Source: Oscillospiraceae bacterium (GTDB lineage Bacteria; Bacillota; Clostridia; Oscillospirales; Acutalibacteraceae). From it: a stretch of 7,855 bases of DNA. Under the pieces are notes generated by a model. The model was not told the DNA's origin, made no database searches, and saw only the letters and a list, made by a program, of their open reading frames with translations. A program made the position numbers and the translations under genes. Positions 1 to 6,288 of the stretch are shown here, in pieces; position 1 is the stretch's first letter; each line of letters begins with the position of its first letter. Location: positions 1 to 7,855 of the forward strand of contig CADBPL010000020.1 of assembly GCA_902796535.1 (NCBI GenBank). The letters run 5' to 3'.

Positions 1-578
1 ATCTCCGGGCCGACCGCTTCGCGCAGCTTGAGCAGGCTTTCGGTGTTGTAAACGCAGAAGCCGGGGTGCATTTCCAGCGCGATCTTATTCACGCCGTGCG
101 CTTTGGCAAAGGCGACAAAATCCTTCCAGTAAGGGATCAGAACCTCGTTCCACTGCCATTTGAGGATCTCGCCGAAATCATCCGGCCACGGGCAGGTGAC
201 CCAGTTGGGATATTTCGAGGTTTCACAGTCGCCGGGGCAGCCGGAGAAGGTGTTGATCTGGTGAACGCCGAGCTTTTCCGCCAGCAGAACGGCGTTGTGC
301 ATGGCGTCGTCAAACTGTTTGGCGATTTCTTTGTTGGGGTGGATGGGGTTGCCGTGGCAGCTCAGAGCGCTGATCTCAACGTTGTATTTTTTGAGCAGCG
401 CCAGAAATGCCTCGCACTTTTCGTCGTTTGCCAACAGCTCCGCCGGTTTCGCGTGCGCGTCGCCCGGGTAGCCGCCGCAGCCGATCTCGACCATTTCAAT
501 GCCCTTGGACGCAAAATATTCCAGCGCCTGTTCCAACGGCAGATTGCCTAAAAGATTGGTGATAACACCGATTTTCAT
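1..578 (-). CDS. Sugar phosphate isomerase/epimerase-type TIM-barrel protein (3' end cut by window)
   Basis: The 192 codons seen start MKIGVITNLLGN and run off the left edge, so the C-terminal part is missing (such proteins are usually about 300 residues). The fold is the xylose-isomerase-like/AP endonuclease 2 barrel (COG1082 type). Visible signatures are SCHGNPIHP at residues 73-81, FSGCPGD at 111-117, a CPWP turn at 129-132, and ALEMHPGF at 167-174, whose Glu169 is the expected divalent-metal ligand. Members isomerise or epimerise sugars, polyols or keto-sugars in the cytoplasm; the substrate is not evident here. The start is fixed by GGGAGG at 586-591, 7 nt upstream. This site overlaps the stop codon of the preceding gene, so the gene is the third of the operon, 13 nt behind its neighbour. 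It differs clearly in motifs from the barrel encoded next to it, so it is not a recent duplicate. Family confidence is high; no specific enzyme name is justified. Confidence 0.88.
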   Translation of the reverse strand, partial: MKIGVITNLLGNLPLEQALEYFASKGIEMVEIGCGGYPGDAHAKPAELLANDEKCEAFLALLKKYNVEISALSCHGNPIHPNKEIAKQFDDAMHNAVLLAEKLGVHQINTFSGCPGDCETSKYPNWVTCPWPDDFGEILKWQWNEVLIPYWKDFVAFAKAHGVNKIALEMHPGFCVYNTESLLKLREAVGPE

Positions 579-591
579 CTTTCTTCCTCCC

Positions 592-1314
592 TTAACCGAT
601 AAGCGTTTTCAGATAAGTCATGCTGCGGCCGATATCGTCCAGACCGGTCGGGACGGGGTCGTCGTTTTCGACCACGATCCACTCAAGGCCGATATCCTGC
701 GCGGCTTTGATCACGGCGGCAACGTCGCACTGCCCTTCGCCCAGCGCGCAGGGGGTGCGGTCAACACCGTCTTTGACGTGAAGCAGACAAATTTTGTCTT
801 TGTTTTCGGTGATGTACTTGTAGTTGTCGATCCCGGCGCAGAAGCTCCAATAGGTGTCGACCTCGAGCGCGCAGACGTTTTGGAGCAGGTCGATGGGCAG
901 AATGCCGCCGACCGGTTCAAACTCACGGGTGTGGTTGTGGAAGAACACCGTGACACCCTCCTGCGCGGCCCTGACGGCGCCGAAGCCCATGGTGCCCGCC
1001 GTTTTGATCAGCTCCTCCGGCGTGCCGATCGGGCCGCCGCCGACGCCTGAGCACTTCATGCCAAGCGCCTTGGCTGCGGCAATGGTTTGCTCGATTTTTT
1101 CGGGGCCGTAATCCTCCACCCCAAGGTGAGCGCCGACCGCGACAAGGCCGAGCTCGTCAAGCCTGGCTTTGATCACTTCAGGCTCCAGCCCGAAGTAACC
1201 GGCAAATTCCACGCCCTCATAGCCTAACTTTTTGACTTCGCCAAGGACTTGGAGCAGATCCTCGCCGGTTTTGATATGGTCACGCACGCTGTAAAGTTGT
1301 ACTGCGATTTTCAT
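592..1314 (-). CDS. Sugar phosphate isomerase/epimerase (xylose isomerase-like TIM barrel)
   Basis: This is a complete 240-residue protein of the IolE/xylose-isomerase-like barrel family, at the short end of its usual size. It opens with the typical first strand MKIAVQLYSVRD, followed by GYEGVEFAGY (31-40). Putative metal and substrate residues are the FHNHTREF stretch (125-132), Asp153 in EVDTYW, His179 in LLHVKDG, Glu193 in ALGEGQCD and Glu216 in VVENDDP. These occupy the Asp/His/Glu positions that bind a divalent metal in relatives. It should be a cytoplasmic keto-sugar or inositol-type isomerase, epimerase or dehydratase; the substrate is unknown. A longer frame begins 8 codons upstream, but GGAGGG at 1322-1327 lies 7 nt before the ATG at 1314, so that start is preferred. 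It is the second gene of the operon, 20 nt after the oxidoreductase and 13 nt before the next barrel. The HNH..E, HVKDG and GEG features resemble proteins often paired with Gfo/Idh/MocA dehydrogenases. Confidence 0.9.
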   Translation of the reverse strand: MKIAVQLYSVRDHIKTGEDLLQVLGEVKKLGYEGVEFAGYFGLEPEVIKARLDELGLVAVGAHLGVEDYGPEKIEQTIAAAKALGMKCSGVGGGPIGTPEELIKTAGTMGFGAVRAAQEGVTVFFHNHTREFEPVGGILPIDLLQNVCALEVDTYWSFCAGIDNYKYITENKDKICLLHVKDGVDRTPCALGEGQCDVAAVIKAAQDIGLEWIVVENDDPVPTGLDDIGRSMTYLKTLIG

Positions 1315-1334
1315 GGATGATCCCTCCGTATTAT

Positions 1335-2429
1335 TCAATCGTTGCCGTTCAGGTAAACCGGTTTGCCGGTTTTGGCGGATTCGTAGATGGCCTCAAGGAT
1401 CTGCGTCACGACCGCGGCCTGTTCGGGCTTGGTGACAACGGGCGTATCGTTGAGAATGGCGTTATAAAACACTCTGGCTTCGATCTCGTGCGGCTTGCCG
1501 CCGCCCGCGCCCTCAAAGAAGGCGGCGCCGCCTGCGTCAAACGACGGCTTTTCGATGACCTGACGGCCGTTTTTGACGTAGTTGAAGCGCAGATCGCCCA
1601 GCGCGTCAGCTCCGGCCTTGTCGCCGCACAGGGTAACGGTTGCCTCATGCGGGTCGGCAATGTTCAGCGCCCAGCTCGATTCCAGCTGGATGGTCGCGCC
1701 GTTTTCCATGACGATGAAGCCGAAGGCGGAATCCTCCACCGTGAATTTGGCCGGATCCCAATCGCCCCAGGCGTTGGCCGGGCGTTTTTCGTCGCCGAGC
1801 TTTTTGAAGGTGGTGCCCACGACCATTTTGGGCTTGTAGTTGTCCATCATGTAAAGCGTCAGGTCGAGGGCATGGGTGCCGATGTCGATCAGCGGGCCGC
1901 CGCCCTGCTCATATTCATTGAGGAAAACGCCCCAGGTGGGCACTGCGCGGCGGCGCGTGGCGTGCGCCTTGGCATAGTAGATCTCGCCCAAAAAGCCCTC
2001 TTCGCAGCGCTCCTTGAGGTACATCATGTCCGCTCTCCAGCGCTGCTGGTAGCCGATGGTCAGCTTTTTGCCGGTGCGCTGCGCGGCCTCGCACATCGCC
2101 TTGGCTTCGGCATAGGTTTTGGCCATGGGCTTTTCGCACATGACGTGCTTGCCGGCCTCGAGCGAATCGATGGTGATGAACGCGTGAGAGCGGTTGGGGG
2201 TGCAGACGTGAACCACGTCGATGCTCTCATCCTTGAGCAGTTCTTTATAATCTTCATAAACCTTTGCGTCGGGCGTGCCGTATTTTTCTTTGGCTTCCTG
2301 CGCTCTCTCCACGACGATGTCGCAGAACGCGACCATTTCCGCCTCGTCGATCTTTTGGATCGCGGGCATATGCTTGCCGTTGGCGATGCCGCCGCAGCCG
2401 ATAATGCCGACCTTGAGTTTTTTGTCCAT
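1335..2429 (-). CDS. Gfo/Idh/MocA family NAD(P)-dependent oxidoreductase
   Basis: This complete 364-residue protein has the normal size for the family. The N-terminal Rossmann domain carries the dinucleotide motif GIIGCGGIA (8-16). The family CEKPMAK segment (98-104) holds the catalytic Lys100. A QQRW segment (128-131) and the C-terminal alpha/beta domain follow, with DIGTHALDL at 182-190 supplying Asp182 and His186, the usual catalytic pair. The enzyme should oxidise a hydroxyl of a sugar, inositol or glycoside, or reduce the keto form, in the cytoplasm with NAD(H) or NADP(H). The sequence does not tell which. AAAGGAA at 2436-2442, 6 nt away, selects the ATG at 2429 over an in-frame ATG 12 codons upstream. 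It is the first gene of the operon, followed after 20 nt by the first isomerase gene, and is transcribed from the promoter at 2479-2506. A 406-codon open frame on the opposite strand is only its shadow. Confidence 0.93.
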   Translation of the reverse strand: MDKKLKVGIIGCGGIANGKHMPAIQKIDEAEMVAFCDIVVERAQEAKEKYGTPDAKVYEDYKELLKDESIDVVHVCTPNRSHAFITIDSLEAGKHVMCEKPMAKTYAEAKAMCEAAQRTGKKLTIGYQQRWRADMMYLKERCEEGFLGEIYYAKAHATRRRAVPTWGVFLNEYEQGGGPLIDIGTHALDLTLYMMDNYKPKMVVGTTFKKLGDEKRPANAWGDWDPAKFTVEDSAFGFIVMENGATIQLESSWALNIADPHEATVTLCGDKAGADALGDLRFNYVKNGRQVIEKPSFDAGGAAFFEGAGGGKPHEIEARVFYNAILNDTPVVTKPEQAAVVTQILEAIYESAKTGKPVYLNGND

Positions 2430-2435
2430 AGAGAA

Positions 2436-2442
2436 TTCCTTT
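2436..2442 (-). promoter_or_regulatory. Ribosome binding site of the oxidoreductase
   Basis: AAAGGAA lies 6 nt upstream of the ATG at 2429. It decides between that start and the upstream in-frame ATG codons, which have no such site. It sits just downstream of the leader inverted repeat, so a protein bound at that repeat or a hairpin formed there could affect both elongation and translation. Confidence 0.7.
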
Positions 2443-2444
2443 CT

Positions 2445-2462
2445 TCCGTTCATGAAAACGGA
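2445..2462. promoter_or_regulatory. 18-bp inverted repeat in the operon leader, candidate operator
   Basis: The arms TCCGTT and AACGGA are perfect complements around a 6-nt centre (CATGAA). The repeat lies roughly 11 to 28 nt downstream of the expected transcription start of the leftward oxidoreductase operon and just before its ribosome binding site. An even, 2-fold symmetric site there is what a dimeric repressor of a catabolic operon would use. No regulator gene is in the window, so this is an inference from position and symmetry. Confidence 0.45.
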
Positions 2463-2478
2463 CATAGATTACAAACTC

Positions 2479-2506
2479 ATTATAATATAATATCGTTAAA
2501 AAACAA
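2479..2506 (-). promoter_or_regulatory. Sigma-A-type promoter of the oxidoreductase/isomerase operon
   Basis: Read on the minus strand there is TTGTTT (2506-2501), a 16-nt spacer, and a perfect TATAAT (2484-2479). Transcription should start near 2472, giving a leader of about 43 nt before the ATG at 2429. The surrounding DNA is markedly AT-rich compared with the genes. This is the only good promoter seen for the three leftward genes, whose spacing is too tight for internal promoters. Confidence 0.7.
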
Positions 2507-2586
2507 GGGTCACTTTGGCAAAAGATTAGGGAAATAATTGGACAATATACACAAAAGAGACACGATACAAAAAGAGACGGGGAGAC

Positions 2587-2615
2587 TTGTTTTACGGCGC
2601 GATCTGTGTTACTAT
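2587..2615 (+). promoter_or_regulatory. Extended -10 promoter of the LRR-like secreted protein gene
   Basis: TTGTTT (2587-2592), a 17-nt spacer and TACTAT (2610-2615) are preceded by TGT at 2607-2609, which makes an extended -10 element. The start point would be near 2622, leaving a leader of about 33 nt. This also argues against translation from an earlier TTG at 2538, which lies upstream of the promoter. Confidence 0.6.
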
Positions 2616-2620
2616 GTAAC
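2608..2620. promoter_or_regulatory. Short palindrome overlapping the -10 element
   Basis: GTTAC-TAT-GTAAC is a perfect 5-bp inverted repeat around 3 nt, and it covers the -10 hexamer of the rightward promoter. A repressor bound there would block the promoter. It is short and could be chance; no cognate regulator is visible. Confidence 0.3.
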
Positions 2621-2654
2621 TGATTCAGAAAAGAATGTCAGGAGGAACAACGCA

Positions 2655-3866
2655 ATGAAACGGATAACGAAATGGACGGCCGTGCTGCTGGCCGTGCTGC
2701 TGGCAGTTTTGGCGGCGCCCGCAGCGTTTGCGGCAGAGGACGATGTGATCGCAAGCGGCAGCGGCGGCGAGGGGATCACCTGGACGCTGACGAAAGACGG
2801 TCTGCTGACCGTCAGCGGAAGCGGGCCGATCAAAGACGAAGAAGAGATCGAATATGACGAAAACGGCGAAGTGTCCTGCGTGAGCAAGCTAAACTGCATC
2901 GGCTGGCAGCTCGACAGTGTTCTGGAGCAGCACACGGAAGGGCTCAGCCCCGAACAGGCGGCTCGCGCGCGGTTCGATTTTGTGAAAGAGATCATCATTC
3001 AGGAAGGGATCACCGACATTCCCGACGATGAATTCTCCACCTTTTATCCCCGTTCGATCACCCTGCCCGCTTCGCTTACGACCATTCGGTACGGCATCGT
3101 CGACGCCAGCTTTGCCGAAACGCTGACGATCCTGAACAGGAATGTTGACATCAACGGCAGCATCCTGATCTCCGGCTGCCATGCGGACGCAAAGCCTTAT
3201 GATTCCCTTGAAGAAGCGATCGAAGCAAAGATCGCCTTTGAAGCGGCAACAGAACAGATCAGTAAAAAGCAGTACGTTTTAGGCGACGGCGGCATAGCAT
3301 ACCTGATTACGCTCGGTTCCTGCGATGATCCGACCGCGGAAGAATTCATTGCCGATTTCAACGAGGCCTACGGCACGGAACTGGAAAGCGTGGATGCGTG
3401 CCTTGCCTACTGCCTGGAAAAAACCAATCAGCTTTTCGGGACGCATTATGAATCGGCGGATGCGCTGTACCATGTGGTCACGGATGACGGAGAAGTCTAT
3501 GCGGAATACGATCCCGCATTGACCGAAACGATTTCCGAAATGTATGAAGCCATCGATATTTCAGACCGGCTGGATTGCATGCATCTGGGCAACCGGGACG
3601 AGGACGACTTCACCGCCTATCAGTGGCTGACAGTGTGTGCACCCGCCGGCAGCGCCGCCGAAGAAGCGGCCAAAAACAGCGGCGTTCCTTTTAAGGCAAC
3701 GTCCCTGCCGGAGGACAATCCCGTTTTCTTTGGCTTGTTCGACCTGTCAAAGCTGTTCAGGCCATTGTGGAATGTCATTTGTGCAATTCCCGGGGTCGCC
3801 GCGCTCATTGCGTTTGCCGAAAAGGTCCATCATTTCCTGCAATCGATCCTTCCGTTTTTGATATAG
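2655..3866 (+). CDS. Secreted protein with BspA-like/LRR_5-like segments, function unknown
   Basis: The protein has 403 residues. It has a clear signal peptide: MKR, a hydrophobic stretch of Leu/Ala/Val at about 8-24, and a likely cut after AFA at 24-26. Residues 34-57 (SGSGGEGITWTL...GLLTVSGSG) match the opening module typical of BspA-like leucine-rich-repeat proteins of gut Clostridia. A single degenerate LRR_5-like unit follows at about 110-180 (VKEIIIQEGITDIP, then SITLPASLTTI). Residues 180-320 are an acidic region rich in Glu, Asp and Tyr that I do not recognise. At 328-346, CAPAGSAAEEAAKNSGVPF resembles the cap that closes LRR_5 arrays. The C-terminus (about 355-403) is hydrophobic and amphipathic and could touch or span the membrane. 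AGGAGG at 2640-2645, 9 nt before the ATG, fixes the start. It is monocistronic, with its own promoter and terminator. It may act at the cell surface, but no enzymatic or binding role can be claimed. Confidence 0.85.
   Translation: MKRITKWTAVLLAVLLAVLAAPAAFAAEDDVIASGSGGEGITWTLTKDGLLTVSGSGPIKDEEEIEYDENGEVSCVSKLNCIGWQLDSVLEQHTEGLSPEQAARARFDFVKEIIIQEGITDIPDDEFSTFYPRSITLPASLTTIRYGIVDASFAETLTILNRNVDINGSILISGCHADAKPYDSLEEAIEAKIAFEAATEQISKKQYVLGDGGIAYLITLGSCDDPTAEEFIADFNEAYGTELESVDACLAYCLEKTNQLFGTHYESADALYHVVTDDGEVYAEYDPALTETISEMYEAIDISDRLDCMHLGNRDEDDFTAYQWLTVCAPAGSAAEEAAKNSGVPFKATSLPEDNPVFFGLFDLSKLFRPLWNVICAIPGVAALIAFAEKVHHFLQSILPFLI
2679..2702 (+). repeat. Two tandem 12-bp units within the signal peptide
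   Basis: GCCGTGCTGCTG occurs twice in a row, coding for the AVLLAVLL part of the signal peptide, and is followed by a diverged third unit (GCAGTTTTG). A gain or loss of one unit would keep the frame and change the hydrophobic core by four residues. Confidence 0.6.
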
Positions 3867-3885
3867 TCCCTGACCCGATCCAACC

Positions 3886-3934
3886 GCAAACAGGAGGTCG
3901 TGCCTGAGCCGCACGGTTTCCTGTTTGCTTTTTT
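3886..3934 (+). terminator. Intrinsic terminator of the LRR-like gene
   Basis: GCAAACAGGA (3886-3895) pairs with TCCTGTTTGC (3919-3928). Pairing continues inward through three G-U pairs and CGTGC/GCACG, closing on a 7-nt loop at 3904-3910. The stem of about 18 bp is followed by six T at 3929-3934. It lies 19 nt after the stop codon and separates this gene from the next promoter. Confidence 0.92.
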
Positions 3935-3957
3935 CTTTGCCTATGGCCGGAAGGGTA

Positions 3958-3986
3958 TTGAAAGCGGGAAAGAAAGAGGGTATAAT
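3958..3986 (+). promoter_or_regulatory. Near-consensus promoter of the metallophosphoesterase gene
   Basis: TTGAAA (3958-3963), a 17-nt spacer and a perfect TATAAT (3981-3986) are present. Transcription should begin near 3993, leaving a leader under 30 nt. Because this lies just before the gene, the protein cannot begin further upstream with a missed signal peptide. No inverted repeat is seen around it, so expression may be constitutive. Confidence 0.8.
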
Positions 3987-4021
3987 GACAGCGTATTCTT
4001 CAAAGAAAGGCGATGATCCGC

Positions 4022-5641
4022 ATGAATAAGCCCAAGCCCGTGCGCGGCTCCACGCCGCAGCCGGATCACATCATGGTCACCTTCAACGGCGATGCGCGCA
4101 CCTGCATGGCAGTGACCTGGCGCACCGACGTGAGTGTGACAAGCGGCTACGTGACAGTGCGCGAGGATGGCAGCGGCGAAACCCGCCGCGTGGATGCCGT
4201 GACCGAACCGTTTGAGAGCGATATTGATTCCAGCCATATGTTCTGGGCGCATCTGACCGATCTGAAGCCCGGCACGCGCTATTATTACACCTGCGGCGAC
4301 GAAACGCACCGCAGCAAAGAATATGATTTCAGAACACAGCCGGAAAACGCGGAAAAATTCAAATTCCTCGTCGTGAGCGACCAGCAGAAGGGCGACCCGT
4401 TTGAATGCCCGGATTATTCGCATTTTCAGCAGCTGATGCTGGATTTTCTGGCCAGGAATCCCGACACGGCGTTCATTTTCACCGCCGGCGACAACACCGA
4501 CTGCGGCCAGCACGAGGTGCAGTGGAACGGCGCGTTCAGCGGGCTGGCCGGCATTGCCGAACACGTGCCGGTGATGATGACCATCGGCAACCACGACAAC
4601 CGCGGCTTTCGCGATTACGCCAAGGGCGAGGGCCGGTTTTACGCCGAACCCGCCGAATATTTTGCCAAGCAGTTCAAGGGCAGCTACCCCGACAACGGCC
4701 CCAAAAACTGGAAAACCGAAAACTACACCTTTGATTACGGCAACGCGCATTTTGTGTCCATCGGCGTGAACGGGCAGGACGAGGTCAACGACTGGCTGAT
4801 CGACGAGCTGAACCGCTGCGACAAGCTCTGGAAGATCAGCGCGAGCCATTTCCCCGTTTGCTACACGGGCAGCAACCTGCAAAACTACGACGTGTTCCCC
4901 GTGATGACCGAAAGCATCGAGATGTTCGACCTGATGTTTTCCGGCCACGAGCATTCCTACGGGCGCAGCTTCCCGCGCCGGCGCGAGGAGCTGTTCGACC
5001 ACCCCTCGCAGGGCACGGTGCACATCACGCTGGGCAACTCCAACCAAAACCCGCCCGGCACCCGCGCGCTGCCCAAGGTGTGGCACAACGCGTTTTACAC
5101 CATGGAGGAACAGACCTCGATGGTGGCGGTGTGCGAGATTGAGGGCGACAGGCTGACCCTCACCTGTATGCTTGAGGACGGCCGCATCGCCGACCGCTGC
5201 GTGATCGACAAGGGGCGCGACGTGATCGAGCCCTACGCCCTCGCGCCGAAATTCAACCGCACCCGCATGATGTACAAGGGCGCCGATTTAGGGCTTTGTC
5301 AGGCGGACACCCCCTGCGAAGAGAAGGACGGCGTGTGGTATGCGCCGCTGGCGATCCTGTTCAGCTACTTTGGCGGAACGGTCGAAAAACGCAGGAATCA
5401 GGTGTATTTGGAAGCGTATAAACATTCAGCTTTATTCACAGAAGGCAGCACGAAGGTCGAAACCGATCAGGGCGCGGTCGAGTTGGCGCACCCCGTATAC
5501 CGCGGCGCGCGCGGGCAGCTTTATATTCCGCTTGACGGAGCGCTCGACCTTTTTGAAATGCGCTGGTCCTACGCCAAACGAAACAATTTTATTTTGATCG
5601 AGCACGAAAGCGAGGATCGCCCCGTGCCCGTTCAGCCGTAA
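4022..5641 (+). CDS. Purple acid phosphatase-like metallophosphoesterase with C-terminal copper-amine-oxidase-N-like domain
   Basis: The protein has 539 residues and three parts; numbering here is from MNKPKP. Residues about 13-107 form a fibronectin-III-like purple acid phosphatase N-terminal domain (PDHIMVTF, AVTWRTD, LKPGTRYYYTCGD). Residues about 112-375 are a calcineurin-like phosphoesterase with all metal-site motifs in order: SDQQ at 119-122, GDNTD at 156-160, GNHD at 189-192, ASHFP at 274-278 and GHEHSYGRS at 308-316. Asp120, Asp157, Asn190, His191, His276, His309 and His311 are the expected ligands. The first motif is D-x-Q, not D-x-H. Residues about 415-530 hold two units like the copper amine oxidase N-terminal/stalk domain (VWYAPLAILFSYFGG; GQLYIPLDGALDLFE). 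It should hydrolyse a phosphomono- or diester. It has no signal peptide. AAAGG at 4006-4010 is 11 nt from the ATG at 4022 but only 2 nt from one at 4013, so 4022 is preferred. Confidence 0.9.
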   Translation: MNKPKPVRGSTPQPDHIMVTFNGDARTCMAVTWRTDVSVTSGYVTVREDGSGETRRVDAVTEPFESDIDSSHMFWAHLTDLKPGTRYYYTCGDETHRSKEYDFRTQPENAEKFKFLVVSDQQKGDPFECPDYSHFQQLMLDFLARNPDTAFIFTAGDNTDCGQHEVQWNGAFSGLAGIAEHVPVMMTIGNHDNRGFRDYAKGEGRFYAEPAEYFAKQFKGSYPDNGPKNWKTENYTFDYGNAHFVSIGVNGQDEVNDWLIDELNRCDKLWKISASHFPVCYTGSNLQNYDVFPVMTESIEMFDLMFSGHEHSYGRSFPRRREELFDHPSQGTVHITLGNSNQNPPGTRALPKVWHNAFYTMEEQTSMVAVCEIEGDRLTLTCMLEDGRIADRCVIDKGRDVIEPYALAPKFNRTRMMYKGADLGLCQADTPCEEKDGVWYAPLAILFSYFGGTVEKRRNQVYLEAYKHSALFTEGSTKVETDQGAVELAHPVYRGARGQLYIPLDGALDLFEMRWSYAKRNNFILIEHESEDRPVPVQP

Positions 5642-5650
5642 AAGACAGGC

Positions 5651-5703
5651 AAAAAGCAAAGCGTCGTTTGCTTCAGAAGGAAAGCAGACGACGCTTCTGT
5701 TTA
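5651..5703. terminator. Two-way terminator between convergent genes
   Basis: A 15-bp stem (5659-5673 with 5682-5696, one G-U pair) closes on an 8-nt loop. On the minus strand it is followed shortly by five T (the A run at 5651-5655), a good terminator for the GtrA-family gene. On the plus strand only a weak CTGTTTA follows, so the phosphoesterase transcript may stop less cleanly. Confidence 0.8.
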
Positions 5704-5720
5704 TGAGATAGATTGTATAA

Positions 5721-6257
5721 TTATTTATTCTGTTCAGTTTCTTGTTTTTGACCGCGGCTGCGGAACGCCCAGAATTTGTTGAGCACAAAATTGAGCGGAA
5801 TGGACACGATCAGCGGCACAATGCTCAGCACCCAATAGGGCAGCCTGCCGCCCTCGGCAACCAAAAACGACGGCAGACGGCTGACCAGCGCGGCGGGCAT
5901 GACAACGTCGCTCAGCCAGATTTTGATGGCGGGCGAAAGCACCAGACCGGTGAGCGCGTAGCAGACGACGGTTTTGAAATAGGCGTAGAGATGCTGCCCG
6001 ACGCTCTTACGGTTTTCGCTTTTGAACACGAAGCGGTTGTTCCAGAAATAGGAATTGGTGACGCTGACAAAAAAAGCCAGCGCCGACACAATGGTGATCT
6101 TGAGCTTTTCCTCCATGGCGGAATCGCGGAACACCACGTAATAAAACAACTGATCGACGCCGTAGGAAATGGCCGTGTTGGACACGCCGACCAGACCGAA
6201 CTTGATAAACTGAATGACGGTTGCCCGCAATCCGTTTTGCTTTTTCTTTTCTTCCAT
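5721..6257 (-). CDS. GtrA-family membrane protein
   Basis: The protein has 178 residues and about four membrane segments (roughly 17-41, 54-72, 94-118 and 140-160). Family signatures are FIKFGLVGVSNTAISYGVD (17-35), NSYFWNNRFVF (68-78) and the C-terminal PLNFVLNKFWAFRS (154-167). Both ends are charged and cytoplasmic-looking. GtrA proteins are thought to move undecaprenyl-phosphate-linked sugars across the membrane or otherwise serve cell-surface polysaccharide glycosylation. Partners such as GtrB-type glycosyltransferases are not in this window. An in-frame ATG at 6290 would add 11 residues, but it overlaps the promoter -10 hexamer and so lies upstream of the transcription start. The ATG at 6257 with AAAGGTG at 6269-6275 is therefore chosen. 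The gene appears to be transcribed alone, ending at the two-way terminator. Confidence 0.92.
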   Translation of the reverse strand: MEEKKKQNGLRATVIQFIKFGLVGVSNTAISYGVDQLFYYVVFRDSAMEEKLKITIVSALAFFVSVTNSYFWNNRFVFKSENRKSVGQHLYAYFKTVVCYALTGLVLSPAIKIWLSDVVMPAALVSRLPSFLVAEGGRLPYWVLSIVPLIVSIPLNFVLNKFWAFRSRGQKQETEQNK

Positions 6258-6268
6258 GCTCTTTTTCA

Positions 6269-6275
6269 CACCTTT
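6269..6275 (-). promoter_or_regulatory. Ribosome binding site of the GtrA-family gene
   Basis: AAAGGTG on the minus strand lies 11 nt upstream of the ATG at 6257. It is within the short leader that starts near 6282 and supports the shorter start over the ATG at 6290. Confidence 0.55.
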
Positions 6276-6288
6276 GTTTGTTGGTTTC

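Noticed and set aside
66..1050. Plus-strand open frames over the two isomerase genes
   Set aside because: They are antisense shadows; the minus strand has the family motifs, the ribosome binding sites and the operon spacing.
1354..1371. AAACCGGTTT palindrome and nearby CCGGTTT/CCGGTTTT repeats
   Set aside because: They fall within the last codons of the oxidoreductase (TGKPVYL) and are explained by coding sequence.
1317..2537. A 406-codon plus-strand open frame opposite the oxidoreductase
   Set aside because: It is exactly antisense to a gene with clear family motifs, its translation shows no recognisable domain, and it has no ribosome binding site; it follows from GC-rich codon use.
2538..2654. 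A 39-residue N-terminal extension of the secreted protein from a TTG start
   Set aside because: It would place the signal peptide internally, lies across and upstream of the promoter, and lacks a ribosome binding site, whereas the ATG at 2655 has AGGAGG.
3941..5086. A 381-codon minus-strand open frame opposite the phosphoesterase
   Set aside because: It shadows a gene with intact catalytic motifs and its translation is compositionally odd (Val, His and Ala rich) with no family signature.
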